Shown piece by piece: positions 45,641 to 58,859 of a DNA stretch of 64,000 bases. Made by a program: the position numbers and the translations under genes. How positions within the stretch are numbered: the stretch's first letter is position 1; every line of letters begins with the position of its first letter. Origin of the DNA: Hyperoodon ampullatus. Its lineage: Eukaryota; Chordata; Mammalia; Artiodactyla; Ziphiidae. The notes under the pieces are model-generated. The model was given only the letters and a program-made list of their open reading frames with translations, did no database searches and was not told where the DNA came from. The stretch spans positions 31,322,788-31,386,787 of the forward strand of contig OX457070.1 of the NCBI GenBank assembly GCA_949752795.1. The letters are read 5' to 3'.

Positions 45641-46699
45641 TGAGATTCCCTGCACTTCCTTGCCCTACTACCTACTACCGTTATCACTTATCTACCTTGT
45701 AATTGTGTAAATGTGGGTATATCTGGGTGGGAGTTTGCGGGTATAAATACAGAAGGGGGTGAACATTTACCTACCTTTGCCTGTTTGTGGCACATATGTG
45801 TACTTAGGAGGCAATCGTGTGGTGACTTTGAAATGACACAACCGTAGAGATGTCTGCCCAAGGAAATTTCTATTTCTACTAGCAATGTTCAGGGTTTTCA
45901 ATCCTTCTCCCATTTTTTCCCCAAAGGGTAAACTAGTTGGAGTGAGGTTACCTATTGAATTAAAACACTTGGGATTAAGGTGAACTTCAGTGAAAGCTCC
46001 TTTAGCACGTTGGCTGCAGGATTATCTGTCCCTAAAAGCACCGTCTTTGGTGTCATTCTCTTGCTCTGAACACCCCAGGTGGGAGAATAAGGAAGGCTAA
46101 GGATCTTGTAGTGGCAGGTGAGGGACGGAATGGGGATCACATTCCATCCTGTACATTTAGCCGTCTCCTTTGGCTGTCTGGAATCTTCCCCGTTCATCTA
46201 TGGAAGAAGAGGGGCTTAAAAGTAGGGCACTTGCACACACGGATTTCTCACCCCAGTGCTCATCTTATTGACAGGCATTCCTTCAGCTGAACCGTTTTTG
46301 CTCTGTGTTCAGGCCTGTTTGTAGGTGGCATCCCGAGGGCAGATTCCATTCTTATCCCAGCCTCAGAATTCATTGCTGCTTTTTAAAATTCCCAGGTGCA
46401 CCTTGTTTATGTCTCCCTCCTCCCCTGCCTTGAAGCCCCCCGTACCTGTCCTTATTCTTTCCTAGCCCCTCAGAAAAGAAAAGAAAACAAAACAACAAAG
46501 CAAGCCCTTCTGGGGTGTCTGGTTATAGAAGTCATCCATGCCTCTGGTTGAGAATTCAAGAAATACTTTCCTGTTGTTCTGAATGAAATAGCTTAAACAG
46601 GGCTGCCAGATCCCAAATTGCTGGGTGAGAGAGGCCCAAGGAGTGACAGCTTTACACATGAAGCCTCCAGGACCCACCTCCCTTCACAGATGATGGGAA
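45641..46699. other. Unique noncoding sequence
   Basis: Nothing recognised. Confidence 0.45.
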
Positions 46700-46880
46700 G
46701 GGAAATCTTGGAGGGCGGGCAGCCCCGGAACCAAGTTACCACACGACATTGACAGCTGTGGAATTGCACCTATTGATTGCGGTGTAGAAGCCAATGTTTC
46801 ATCAGCCTTTAATTGAGCCGATTCCTAAATAGAACAGGGTCAGCTTTGGCTGTGCTGCTGGGTCTAAGTAGTTGTGACTG
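46700..46880. promoter_or_regulatory. Candidate conserved noncoding element
   Basis: Unique sequence rich in motifs that resemble developmental factor sites: ttgacagctgtgg, cctattgattgcgg, cctttaattgagc. No repeat or exon apparent. Inference only. Confidence 0.25.
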
Positions 46881-48605
46881 AGCTCTGATTGACGCCTCTT
46901 CAACAGACCCTCATTTGGTAGATTTTTCACATTCCCTGGGTTCTAGAACTTTGGTCCTCAGCTGAGAGCATCCATTAGGCTCCCCTGAGGGAGAGGTTAA
47001 AGGTACAGAAGGTGGTGCATCATTCTGGCCAACTCTGTTTCAGTGTCTGGGGAGGAGGCCAGGCAATGTTTAATAAAGTCTTTTTTTAGGCACTTCTAAT
47101 GAGCATACACGAATACCCAGCAACTTCTGGAGGGTTCCATTGCAAACTGAGAGATGAAGTTACCAAGTTAAGTGGACAAAGAAATGCTGGAATTGTGAAA
47201 TACTCCCAGCACATCTTTTTCCACAGGAGGGCATATGCAATGAGGGATGCATTAGCACTCTCTGTGTCATTTTCAAGCGTAAGGACATGGCTCTTATTTT
47301 TATTGCTGTGTTGCTTGCTTCATTTCAACGAACACTTGGACTTTCTTGGAGGAGCCCATCATGTAGATACAGCTTCCCTCAGACTCTGTTAGGAGGGACA
47401 CTCCCCAGCCATCATCCCAGATATGTTGGTGAATCCAGCATTCACTGAAAGAGTAAATTGGATTTCATTACATGATACTGTATAATGTGGGGTGACCTCC
47501 TCCCATTGTTATGTTGGGTGGATGCTTAGACAGTTCTGATTTTTATTTCCTGGTAATTGCTTCCTCATGGATTCAGCCCTTTTGTTTTTTGGTCCCCAAC
47601 AGATGCCTCCACCGATCCCTCGTTGCCATTCTCACCCTCCCTCAAAGCCTGACTTGTTCCTTAATGAATCTGCCACACACTGAGCTGGGGCCAAGGCAAA
47701 TCAAGAGGCCATTCCATCAAAATATCTGTGATGGGAAATCCTATTCCCATTCCGAACTTGTGTTTCACTTGTGTCCCACCTGACCTGGAGGGCCTACGAC
47801 GGTGGGGGTGGGGGATGGGAGAATGTTTGAACCCTGGCTACTGTTAAAACATCCTAATCTCAGAGACTCTATTTTGTTTACATTCCTGATCTGTTTTGCC
47901 TTTGAAGCTGCTTCTCATTGGTGGATTGGTGGGGCCCTATGGCTCCTATACATTTTAAAGCTACATTCCCCAGTGTTTGCCCCAGTGATGGAGACCTGCA
48001 CTTTGTCTTTTAAGCAGATAAAAAGAGAGGTCAGTCAGAAGTAATTCCCCTACTCCTCATATAAACAGTTTAACTGCTGCAGCAACATACTTGCCTGGAA
48101 TTACTCCCTCAGATTCAATTCCCTTTTCCTGCTCCACTTGTAAAAATGGTTAGTGTCCTCTATAAACTGTAGCTCACCAAGGTGCAGGGCTTGCTGTGCG
48201 GTTGTAGAATAAATGCTAATCTAATACAGGTTACTAGGTCAAATGCAATCACAGGCTTGTGGGAAAAAGCTTAATACTGTTCTGCTTCTTCTAACACAGT
48301 AAACCTGGATATTATATGATAGGTTAAACACCAGTGAACCATGGCAAGAATTTTCTTGAAAGTAGGATTTAGTACAAAGGAAACTACATTGAAATGGTGA
48401 CCTAGGATTGACTTTGCTTTCCAAGAGAGCATGCTAAGACGCTGGAGTGCACGGTGAAAATGGACTCCTTAAAAATGTGATGTTCTAGAATTCATTGCTG
48501 AGGGAATGAGTGCCAGTTGGAACAGCTGTGACACAACCCAAGGTTTCAGATGTTGTCAACTATGACTTCAATTCCCTCTCCTTGTCCAAAAATTCACGAG
48601 TGCAG
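46881..48605. other. Unique noncoding sequence, small MER5-like patch
   Basis: Text at 46945-47010 (tttggtcctcagctgagagc) weakly resembles MER5. Otherwise nothing is recognised, including the plus-strand frames at 47099-47392 and 47511-47783. Confidence 0.4.
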
Positions 48606-48629
48606 ACACACACACACACACACACACAA
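48606..48629. repeat. (CA)n microsatellite
   Basis: About 12 uninterrupted CA units. Confidence 0.95.
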
Positions 48630-50190
48630 GCTTTCCTTATGAAAAGTTAATGTAGCATTGGATGGCCTCTTAGAATTTGGATCCCAGCTAGAACATCAAG
48701 TAAACACAGTGTCAGGGCAGGCTGAGCATCTGTGGGCCAACTGCCTTGAGAAGATTCTGTGTAGATCGTCTTGGTGGTGGATGCCTTCCTATTTTACGTG
48801 GATGTTAGTGCATTAAGTGTTCCCAGCCTGTATTCGTGATCCAGTGCCAAAGCTGAGATTTACATATGCTAGCAGATGTATAATAAATACTTAAGTAAAT
48901 GAACATCAGATTTCAGGGGAGCTGAAAAGTCTGGTTTGTAGGACCACTTAGGTTCTGTTTGGCATGGAAACGGGGACTGGACCAGGATTAACTTTGCAAG
49001 GTCTTGTGGGGTCTTCCAGGAGGGAGCTCTCAAACTCTCATAATTAACATTGTAATGGCCATGCACCGTCCTCCTGCTAGCTTTCTCCAGGAACCGTATT
49101 CAACAGGCAATCATGCAAGGAAAAGCGCTCTGACACAGGCTAGAACCCACCTCTCCTCCTGAAAGCAGTTGAGAATGGGGCTGTGTGTCTCCTCTTGGCT
49201 CTTAAAAAGTTCTTACCAGGCTCCAGGGATTTGTCTGACTTGTGAAAAATGCATTTGTGTATTTCCAGATGTGACATAGCTCTCAAGTGATTAAGCTAGA
49301 TCACTTAGCATGTTAGCTGAGTTAGAGTGGGTAGACAACTGATGAAAGGCCTCTCCCTGCTTGGGTTTGCAGTTAAATGACTGAATTAATCAAGTGATGC
49401 ATTCTGGATGGTTACGAAACTAGAATGAACGTGGTGCCAGATATGTGAGTGACTGTTAGGAAAACTGTACGAAAGAATAGGTACACACACACACACAGAT
49501 CATTTGGGGAAATGCATATTTTAAATTCAGATTTTTCAGAAACAAACCTAGTGAACTGTATTTCATTTCTAAAATCGGTTGTTGGCAGGAGTGGAAGAGA
49601 CCTTATGGGGTTAATTTTTGAGGTGCAGCTCTGTATGGCCATCGTGTCTGGCCAGCCCATCCTAATGACCGCTGCTGTAGCGCTTTGTCCGTTGGACTGC
49701 AGGCAGGTGGCGGGTCACTCAGATTCAGAAAAGCTGGTTGGAGGGAGGCATTCATTCAGACAGCTTCCCTCCAGCCAGTATTAGAGCTAGCTCCTTCCAC
49801 AGAAACAGGGATTCTGAGGGCTTCCAGTGATTGGGAAATATCAAACACATAATATATAGATAACTAAAATATAGATAACTAAAAGGGCCCAGGGCCCCTT
49901 TTTCTCTTTTTACTGCAGACTGGATGGTCAGGTTCCTCTGCCTCTTTCTCTCCACTTTCTCCCAAGTTTTTCTTTGAAAAGATGTAAAGGGGAAATTGTA
50001 CCTTTCTCCATTGTTTCTGTGTATCCACTGAGCATAGAATGCTGGTAGGGGCTATGGGTTTCTTTAAAAGTTTGACTCACAAGTATTGTCTTGGGAATAT
50101 ATGTACAATTATTCAAGTTAGTGGAGACCAGTCTGGCACGTTTTCAGGCAATGGCTTTACTCTTGTTGGAAATGCCCAAAAATGGGACAT
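48630..50190. other. Unique noncoding sequence with small simple repeats
   Basis: A short CA run lies at 49483-49497, and a two-copy 15-bp tandem (atagataactaaaat) near 49856-49885. No gene recognised. Confidence 0.45.
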
Positions 50191-50810
50191 CTTTTTTTTT
50201 TTAATTGAAGCATTTACAACGTTGTGTTAGTTTTAGGTGTACAGCAAAGTGATTCAGATATATATTATTATTTTTCTGATTTTTTCCATTATAGGTTATT
50301 ACAAGATATTGAATATAGTTCCCTGTGCTATACAGGAGGTCCTTGTTTATCTATTTTATATATAGTAGTGCGTATCTGTTAATCCCAAACTCCTAATTTA
50401 TCCTCCCCCACACCTTTCCCTGTTAGTAATTGGAAGTCTGTTTTCTATGTCTGTTAATCTGTTTTGTAAATAAGTTCATTTGTATCACTTTTTCAGATTC
50501 CACATGCAAGTGATATCATATTTGTTTTTCTCTCTCTGACTTAACTTCACTTAGTATGATAATCTCCAGGTCCATCCATGTTGCTGCAAATGGCATTATT
50601 TCATTCTTTTTTTATGGCTGAGTAGTATTCCATAGTATATATGTACCACATCTTCTTTATCCATTCCTCTGTCCATGGACATTTAAGTTGCTTCCATGTC
50701 TTGGCTGTTGTAAATAGTGCTGCTATGAACATTGGGGTGCATGTTATCTTTTCAAATTAAAGTTATCATCTTTTCTGGATATATGCCCAGAAGTGAGATT
50801 GCTGGATGAG
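50191..50810 (-). mobile_element. L1 3' end with ORF2 C-terminal remnant
   Basis: Reverse L1: T run, then ttgaagcatttacaacgttg, gtgtacagcaaagtgattca, and from about 50480 reverse-strand ORF2-end sequence (tggctgagtagtattccata, ttggctgttgtaaatagtgc). 5'-truncated. A duplication is not clear (acatctt versus atatctt). Confidence 0.92.
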
Positions 50811-50869
50811 ATATCTTCTTAGGAGGCCACTGGCAACGCTCAGAATGGAGATTTGTAGTCCCTATAGAT

Positions 50870-51000
50870 GTCTGCTCTATGAGTGAACGTGGCATTGGGA
50901 GTCAAATGCAAATCTGCCACTTAGCTGTGTGACCTGAGACAACTAAAGCCCCTTATGCTTCAGTTTTTACAGCTGCAAATGGGAGGGATATGATCTTGCC
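50870..51000 (+). repeat. MIR SINE fragment
   Basis: ggcattgggagtcaaatgca, gccacttagctgtgtgacct and gcttcagtttttacagctgc are forward MIR. Confidence 0.75.
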
Positions 51001-51903
51001 TCCCCTTCGTATCTTCCTGACAAGTGGGTCCTTGGACATGCTGGCCTGTTTGCAGCTATAGGTCACCAGTCTTCCCATTTCCCCCAGGCTCCTATGTCAC
51101 TCCATTTCTGTCTTGAGGCCCTTGGCTCGGCCTCTTGCTTGGAGCCCTGCTTCTATCCTTTGGACTTAGGTTTTCCCAACATTTCCTAGTGAAACCTATG
51201 TCCTCACCCCTGGCCGGGCTCTCCATCAGCTGGCCGGCTTGGATAGGCCGTTCAGAGATCACCTCCCGGCTCTTGGGAATTGAATGGTGGATTGTGTGTG
51301 AAACACCTAATACAGGGTAACAGGGATTGTTGATGCTCATTCCCTTCACTTTCCCAAGAAACACTGTCAATGACCAGATGAGGCAACTTGGGAAAACCAC
51401 TTAAAAATCTCTGAGTCTGTGGAAAATAGTAATAATAATACTTACTCCACTGGGATAGGGGGACAGTCAAGGAGATAACATAGGTTAGGAGGTCCAAGTC
51501 CTGTCATCTGACACTGAAAGAAATTGAGGCCCCACTCAGCCAACTCCAGGTATGGCATCTGAGGATCAGAACCATCCAAGTGGTGAAAAGTATTTGCTAT
51601 CAGAGCTGACTTACCCAGTAGGTACAGGGCCTAGATTTTACAATATTTTTAAGGGCCCATGAAAATATCTTACTTTCATTTTATTAAATGAGAAGAAAAA
51701 GGTTGAAGATAGAAGAAAATGTTTTAATATCTAATAGCAGTCTATGCATTTTTATAACAATGCAGTTGAAAAATATAATTTTTAATATTTTTGTCCATGG
51801 AGAAAGGGGCCATGAAGACAAAAGTGCTTGTATGACCCATGAAAGTTATAATTGGCCATGACCTCACGACCATGGTCTTGAAAATTTCAGCGGCTAATGC
51901 ACA
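51001..51903. other. Unique noncoding sequence
   Basis: Nothing firmly recognised. Confidence 0.45.
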
Positions 51904-51916
51904 TATCACCATTTTA

Positions 51917-52063
51917 CACTTTATTTATTTATTTACTTACTATCTATCGATTGGCCACGCCATGCAACATGCAGGATCTTAGTTCCCTGACCAGGGATCA
52001 AACCTATGCCCCCTGCATTGGGAATACGGAGTCTTGACCACTGAACCATCAGGGAAGCCCCCG
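51917..52063 (-). mobile_element. CHR-2-type SINE, 5' part
   Basis: Reverse: (ATTT)n tail, ggatcttagttccctgacca and head ccatcagggaagccccc. Exact 13-bp duplications tatcaccatttta at 51904-51916 and 52064-52076. Short: only the tRNA-like part and tail are present. Confidence 0.9.
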
Positions 52064-52076
52064 TATCACCATTTTA

Positions 52077-52759
52077 AACAGAAGTTCCCATCTTTTTTCA
52101 TGAACCCGGAAGGAAATTCCCTACAGATAAGCAGAACCACTGAAACCTGGTGACTTCTGAGCAAGGGGACCTGATGACAGTCACCAAAATAAAATGTCTT
52201 CATGTCAGGGAAGCAGGTGTAGGTAAGGAGACCCAGCCTCTGAATGCAGGAAAGTCTCTTAGCTACTTCTGTTTGTCCTTGATATCCTGTGACCAGAGAA
52301 GTGATCTGAGATTTATTTGCCATCAGGTCAAAAAAGTCTTGGGATTGGGTAAAGTCTGAGGGCTTTTGTCAAATGGAGAGTTACATTGGTAATCCAGGAC
52401 CCACCATGCATTGAGTCCTCAGCCCCTCAGCCTCAGGGAATACAAGTGTATTTCGCTCCTATTAAACAAGAGGAGAGAAAACCAGACATTCCCTCATCGA
52501 AAAGACTTCCCTGAATGTGAGAATCAAAGCAGGGCTCACAGTAAGAGAGTCAATATTCTGTTCGAATCTTTGAATTACTGCAAGGGAGGTTCAGGTCTCT
52601 GTCCTCACTCCATGCCTTTCCTGCCTCGTTTTAAATCCTCTTGGGGAGGCGATTTTCCCCCAAGACAATTACACCCCATCTCTAAGAGAAGGAGAGCTAC
52701 TGTGTGTAAGCTCTGTCCCGCTAAGCAATATGGGCTCTAATTTCATCATGACATGATGG
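52077..52759. other. Unique noncoding sequence
   Basis: Nothing recognised. The plus-strand frame at 52411-52740 (109 codons) has no known domain. Confidence 0.4.
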
Positions 52760-53290
52760 AACTGATCAGTTTCTTTGTATAAAATCTTAAAAGGGCTCCA
52801 TGGACTCTTTAAGCCAAAAAAGGGCTTTTGAAAACAGTTCAGGAAATTGCCATCATGGAAGCAATTTCCACATGTGTCTCTCCCTTTAGGAGCTGATCTT
52901 TCCTAGACTCTAATAAGAAATGAAAGAGCAGCATATTTTCTTTTGAAAAGAAGGCACAATTAAAAACAAAAAGTCCCCAAGAATCCTGTACGTGGGAATG
53001 ACATGCAGGCCATTAGCTTTCTTTGCTTGGCTTTCAAGCCTATCTGAATTCTCAATTTGCTGTGAGTATTCCGCTCCATCTAGGTCAAGGAGAATTACGT
53101 GTGTGTAACTGAAGTGGAGTGTGGATTTTTAGCAGAGCATGTGATCCTAAGCACACAGAAAGATAGTATAAATTTGCATCTTCTTAAGAGGAACCCTCTC
53201 TAAAAACACTGAAACCACTTTAATCCGATAAAATAAAAAGGGAAGGGGTGGAAATTCCACCCGAAGACTTCACACAACCTTTTCTTTTCA
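52760..53290. promoter_or_regulatory. Candidate conserved noncoding element
   Basis: Half a kilobase of unique AT-rich sequence with no repeat and dense short motifs (ggaagcaatttccaca, ccattagctttctttgctt, tataaatttgcatcttc). Inference only; no conservation data. Confidence 0.22.
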
Positions 53291-53984
53291 TCTGAGTAAA
53301 GAATTACAGAATCAGCTGTCCAGCTGTCAAATGTCTCTGGGACAGATTTTTTAAATTGTCGTGCACAGAGAAATGGAAGATTAATATCATGTTTTGGAGA
53401 CCAGGGGAACAGCTTCTGTTCTTGGGGGATGAGTCATGCCCTTCTTCCTGAGGATGTTTCAGAAATGAGGGTTGAAGCTACCTGAGGGGCAGAGAAGCCA
53501 GTGTTCCAGGAGGTTCCATTAATGAGGACACAGAACATATTCTTTAGGGTATCTGAGCCCCTCTGCTGTCCTGCCATGGAGCAGCATCTTGGGCTCCACC
53601 CAGCAGAGTTGCCGATGATTTACTGGAAACCAACATGTGGCTCATCTTGTGGTATTTCTTAAGTTTCTGATTTTGAATTTCTATGAGCATTAGGCTTGGT
53701 CTTTTTCCTTCTTCTCTCATGTTGCCACTGGGCTGTGCAACACAGACTGGAGTCAGATTTCTTGGAACGAGTTTCCTGTTGATTCATGCCCATGCTTTGT
53801 CCTCAGCTCAGCGTTCATGTGTCCAAGCCATTGGGTGACATATACAAATAGGCAAACGGTCCTAACTACTCTTCTGGCAATTGACCTGAGAAATTCAGGA
53901 TAATTGCTTAAAGGGAGCATTTACTCTGGAAGTTGGTCCTTATGATTCAAGTTAGTTCAATTTCACAAGTAGTTTTGAGGGTCC
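53291..53984. other. Unique noncoding sequence
   Basis: Nothing recognised. Confidence 0.4.
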
Positions 53985-54480
53985 ACAGCACTATAGCAGG
54001 TGCTGTTTGGACTAGAAGGATGAAGAAGATATGGTTCTCTCCCTCAAGGACTTTACAATCGGGTAGGGAGGACAGTAGGGTCTGGAAAATGTCTGGTAGC
54101 GTGAGATACTCACTGTGCTGTCATACAGACAATGGAATCCTGCAGGAGAAGTGTGGGTAGGAGTTGGACTGGAAGGATAAGAAGGGTTTCACCATATAGA
54201 GAAGGTAGGAGGTAAGGGCATTGGGGGTGAAAGGAACAGGAATAAAAATGTTTGGACGAGGGAATCAGCTCTGTGTGTGCACTTGCACGTGTGTGTGTGT
54301 GCGCATAGGGGGAAGTGCAGGGTAGTATAGACATTGTGTGCTAGATGCTGCTGGAGATACAAAGACAAATCAGGCCCCAGGGCGTCCCAGCCTCAAAGAT
54401 CTAGTATGGAAGACAGGCACGTGCATAAGTAACTTTAATATGAAACAGACTGCGAGAGATGCTGGGGAGAGTCAGAGGAC
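53985..54480 (-). repeat. Ancient L2-type repeat fragments flanking a GT repeat
   Basis: gcactatagcaggtgctgtt and ctccctcaaggactttacaa at 53990-54060, and gtgctagatgctgctggaga with aagatctagtatggaagaca at 54340-54415, each resemble the same old repeat in reverse. A (GT)n run with tgtgtgtgtgtg lies at about 54288-54303 between them. Confidence 0.5.
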
Positions 54481-55149
54481 GCACAGGCTCTGAGTGCATC
54501 TGAGAGAGAGATTTAGGGAGGAAGAGTTTCTTAGGACTTAGCATGATTAGATCCAGGGAGTCAGACAGTTAGAAAAGTCAAAGATGACTTTTGCATTTTA
54601 AAGACAGTATCTTTGAATGATGGAATAATAGACACATATTTTGCTCCTTGTTCAGATAAAATTTATAATTTTTTCCCTCTCATTCTAGACAACATACTCT
54701 GGTTTTCTTCACACTTTGGGATATTGATTTACCTAATGTCCTCATAAGTGAATAGAAAAACTAAAGTCTACCCCGAAGGATAACAACCTACTGGCCTCAA
54801 GCCCTGTCTGCAAATAGGTGCCTTCTAAAATAAGTGCTGTGCAAGCGACACATATGAAGAGTGAATGTATTTACAGCGAGTGAAGGGGGTGGAGGAAATG
54901 TGGTGAATTAAAAATCCAGAGGAGTTAAACATCTGAAATGCTAATATCTGGAAAAATCTCATAAAACATTTTTTTCTTCTAAGATGGCTTGGTGGGCTGT
55001 GGATGTGGTGGGAATGATCTGTGCGTCAGGTTGGGATAAGTCACAGCTCTGAGAGAATGGGAGATGGGAAAATGTGTACAATAAGCATAATGTCTTGGGA
55101 GGAGAGGGGGAAGGGTTGAATTCCAGTTAGATGGCCAAGGACTGTCATT
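54481..55149. other. Unique noncoding sequence
   Basis: Nothing recognised. Confidence 0.4.
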
Positions 55150-55345
55150 TAATGAGCATTTACTACGTTGCAAATCCACATGGCTCTAAGCACATTATAG
55201 CTACGAACTCATCTGAAGTTAATAACAGCCTTATTAAGTAGATCTTATTATTACATTCATTTTACAGATGAATAAACTGAGGCATTACACATAAATAACT
55301 TGCCAAGACACTCAGTTATAAGTGAGTGGTACCCAGAGCCTTTGC
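55150..55345 (-). repeat. MIR SINE
   Basis: Reverse MIR: gctctaagcacattatagct, ttattacattcattttacag and atgaataaactgaggcatta in order. Confidence 0.85.
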
Positions 55346-56124
55346 ACTTAATCTCTTTGCCAAAATCAGTCTCGATAAGAGAAGGTAAAAGAAAAGAGGT
55401 ATTCCACCTTAGAGTGTTCCTGTATAAAATAGTATTTTGTTTAGATTTGAGGAAAGGGAATTTGTAAAACTGTGTTAAATTTGCTGGGGAGAAAAGACCA
55501 GGTCATAGAATCATACAATTTTAGAATTTTAAAGAGCCGTGATCTAGTTCTCATTCATAATAATTTTTTATTTTTTTTAGGTGAGGGAACTGAGACTAAG
55601 AGTCAGTTAAAATCATCACATATTTGTTTGCTAGAGGTGATCAACGTTAAATTTGCTTTAACGCGGAAAGAGGCAGAATGATGCTCGCCAGCTTGCTGCT
55701 ATGACCCCACTGTGACCAAGGACCAGGAAGCAAAGATCACACATCTTATTTAACACAGGGCTCTAACTCTGGAAGGAAAGCTTGTAGCACGAGGGAGAAG
55801 GTCTACTTGACTTTCTAGGGAAGCAAAGTGGATGTCCAGGGGACTTCTGAACCAACTTTCAGATGAAGTGCTTAATTTCTCCTAAGGTGCCCTGATTAGC
55901 TGTTCAGTCTCAGCCACTGGCAGACCAGAAATAACATCCCTTTCTTTCTCCATAAACTTACCTCCAATAAATTCTTAATGTACAATATAGAATCTGTGTT
56001 GACTGGCAACTCGCTTTTCCGATCAAATCCAATACACATTTGCATTCATTTGATGGTTAGTTAAAGTCCTCATAAGGACGATCTGAATGTGTGTGAGGTA
56101 GGTTTGCACAGTGGTGAGGGGTCT
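55346..56124. other. Unique noncoding sequence
   Basis: Nothing recognised. Confidence 0.4.
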
Positions 56125-56345
56125 GGCAGATTACTTTGAGATGGCTTCAGGTTCAGACTCCACGATGACTTGCACGTTGTGTAACCTTGGGCAAGATTCT
56201 TTACCTCTGTACGTCTCAATTTTCTCCTGTGTAAAATCAGTGAAACAATAATCCCTGTATCATAGGATTTGGGGGAGCATTAAATGAGTCATTGCAGATA
56301 AAGGGCTTAGCATTTGCCTGGCTCATAATGAGAACTCAATGTATC
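56125..56345 (+). repeat. MIR SINE, near full length
   Basis: Forward MIR: aggttcagactccacgatga, taaccttgggcaagattctt, attaaatgagtcattgcaga and ataatgagaactcaatgtat in order. Confidence 0.88.
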
Positions 56346-57189
56346 TTAGCTAATTTTAACAAACAAAATAAATTCATTATAAAACTTGTATAAGTTCATC
56401 ATTATTGAAAATATAAATTACAGTAAGATATATAATGAATCAAGAGTTAATAGTGTTGGTTTATTGTAAATAGCAAACTTCCTTTTCCAAATTGGGTTTC
56501 CAAACTCAGGGTCCTTCTCAGTAGGGCAGAAAACCATGTTTGGAAAACCTTTTATGGAGACTACTATGTTGTTTGAAATCAGTCATGGAAGGTTCCTGTG
56601 AAAAATCTCTTCTGGAATTAGAGTTAGGAAATGCCTTTCTCCCTCTGAGGCTTTCTAACAGAAAGGAAAGCCACTTCACTCCCATTTTATTTTGACTGTC
56701 AGTAACCCCGCTGCTAAGTTTTGTGCTTAGCTGCAGAAATTTGCTTTAACATAGACTGGCTTTTTATTTTCCTTACTTCTTTTTACTCATTTTAATGATT
56801 TTTCAGTTTTATGATATTTGTGTCTTATATTTTAAGCTTTCTCAAAACCCTTTTATAAGCTGGAGGAGAGAAAGGTAAGTAAATACCACAAAACACTACC
56901 ACGCAGGTGGTTTTTCTTATAAACAAGTCTTACGAGCAGTTCTACATCACACCTGGTTTGAAACATTTTTTTATTTGACCAAAAATCCAGTCAAAATGGC
57001 AAAGTTGATTTTTATATAAACATTTATTTTATGTTTTCAAAGAATGGGATGTGAAAGTCCCACCTTCACATGCTATTTAATTGCAATGGGGAAGGGGTCT
57101 TGCTGTGATGTAAGCTGACCTCATAGGGACATAACTTGCTCACGAACCCAAACAGTTAATAATAATGATACAACAAAGCCAAATAACCA
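56346..57189. other. Unique noncoding sequence
   Basis: AT-rich; nothing recognised. Confidence 0.4.
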
Positions 57190-57430
57190 AGCAAACACAG
57201 CAGCTAACATTTATAGAATATTTTACAAGGTATCCTCATATACCCTAGCTCATTTATTTTTCACATCAGCCCTGAAAATGAAGAAGCATTATTTTCAGCT
57301 CCATTTTATATGAGGAAACAGGCTCAGGTAGTGTTGGAGTCATGCTCCAGGTCTCATAGGAAAGAAATGCCCTAGTCAGGATTTAAAATAGATTTTAATT
57401 AAAAATCCCATGTCCTGTCCACTATTCCAG
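57190..57430 (-). repeat. MIR SINE
   Basis: Reverse MIR: taccctagctcatttatttt, ctccattttatatgaggaaa and cctgtccactattccaggct in order. Confidence 0.75.
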
Positions 57431-58859
57431 GCTGCTTTCCCAAGGCCTAACCTCTCGAGTGCAATAAGCAAGGTTGTCCTTTAACCTCTGGCCCTGCATC
57501 CAGAGGATTGCTTGATGGAGGAAGGTAGGAGAAAGCCAAGGGTTTCTAAGTAAGAACTGTCTTTCAGGTATGTTTCATCTGGAGGTTTGTCTTTTTCTTG
57601 TCTAAAACTAGGATGATTCTGAATGTCAATCTCTTCATAGTTGGGAAAGAGGTTTGGCTGAAAAAATTCTGCAACAGCAGTCAGCTGGGCCCACGGTGTT
57701 GGAAGAGAGTCACCTTTGCTGACATGGCTGTACTTTCATGGGTCTATGCAACGAGAACCTATCTAGAGCCATAAAGCCTCAGTAGTGAGTTCAATATAAG
57801 GCAAGCAGTGAATTTTCATGAATTTTAAATGTCTGACCTGAGAGTCTTGGCTATTGGGTAAAAAAAAAATGGGACCAGTTTGAGTGAGACTGGGTGTGGG
57901 ATGAAAACTCGCCCAACAAATGAAGATGGGGCTTCATGGAGACCAAGACAGCCTCCAGGCAGAGATTCATCAAACACCTGATGAGGACGGGTGGGTATCT
58001 AGACCTGACTTAGACTCTGGTTCTACACATCTGCGCATTGTATTTTACGTATAGGTGAACTGTTTAGTGGTGGTATGTGGTGTATTCCATTGTGTGAGTT
58101 TAGTTCTCCCCACCCCTTCCTTTTGTTATCCTTATAAAACACTGAGTTATAAGAGCCCTTCAGGTATTGCTATGGAAAAGCCAGTGACTTGGGTGGACTT
58201 GGCCACCATTTGCCTTCACCACCCTGGTTCCTGGGCAGACTTGGGTCAACAGAGCTCCTGGCAGATCTCTGTCTGCTCTTACTCAGATGCACTGCTCCTT
58301 ACCAGCAAGAAGGCCGTATTTTCTTGGAGACTTCCAGATTGTTCAATATGTTTTCTTCAGGAGAATGTGTTTTCTTTTGGTCACCATTCCAGAAAATGGC
58401 GGAAACTTAGAAGGACACTAAGACGTCTCTGTTTTCCCCCTGAACAACCCCTAAATTTTCAGAGTTTGAACTTCTAAGTCTTCGTTTGAAAGTCAGTCTC
58501 ATTTTCCAAATTTGCAAGCAAGAGTTTCAACGGGGCAACATAAGTTTGTACAATGTTACCGTTCTAGAAAACTTCACATTTTGTTTTGTTTGCTCCAGGC
58601 ACACCCCTCCCCAAACCACATTCTTCACCTCTGAGTTTATGAGAGAACAAAAGTCCTATCAGGAGTAACGAAACCACCTGAATCATTCTTTTTATATTTC
58701 CAGAAATAGTTTATGGGGCCACTGAAAGATGTTGATGCTATCTTTTTAATATTCTGAGAAATAATCCTATTAAACAAAAAACAAGGGAAACTGTTATGCC
58801 CACAAGGCGGAATTACCCAAAGCCTCCTGGCAGGGGTCGAGTTACTTGACAAAACCCTA
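57431..58859. other. Unique noncoding sequence
   Basis: No repeat recognised. The plus-strand frame at 58055-58477 (140 codons) has no known domain and no splice or promoter support, so I treat it as chance. Confidence 0.4.

Noticed and set aside
58055..58477. 140-codon plus-strand frame
   Set aside because: No domain recognised; overlapping alternative frame of similar length suggests low stop density only.
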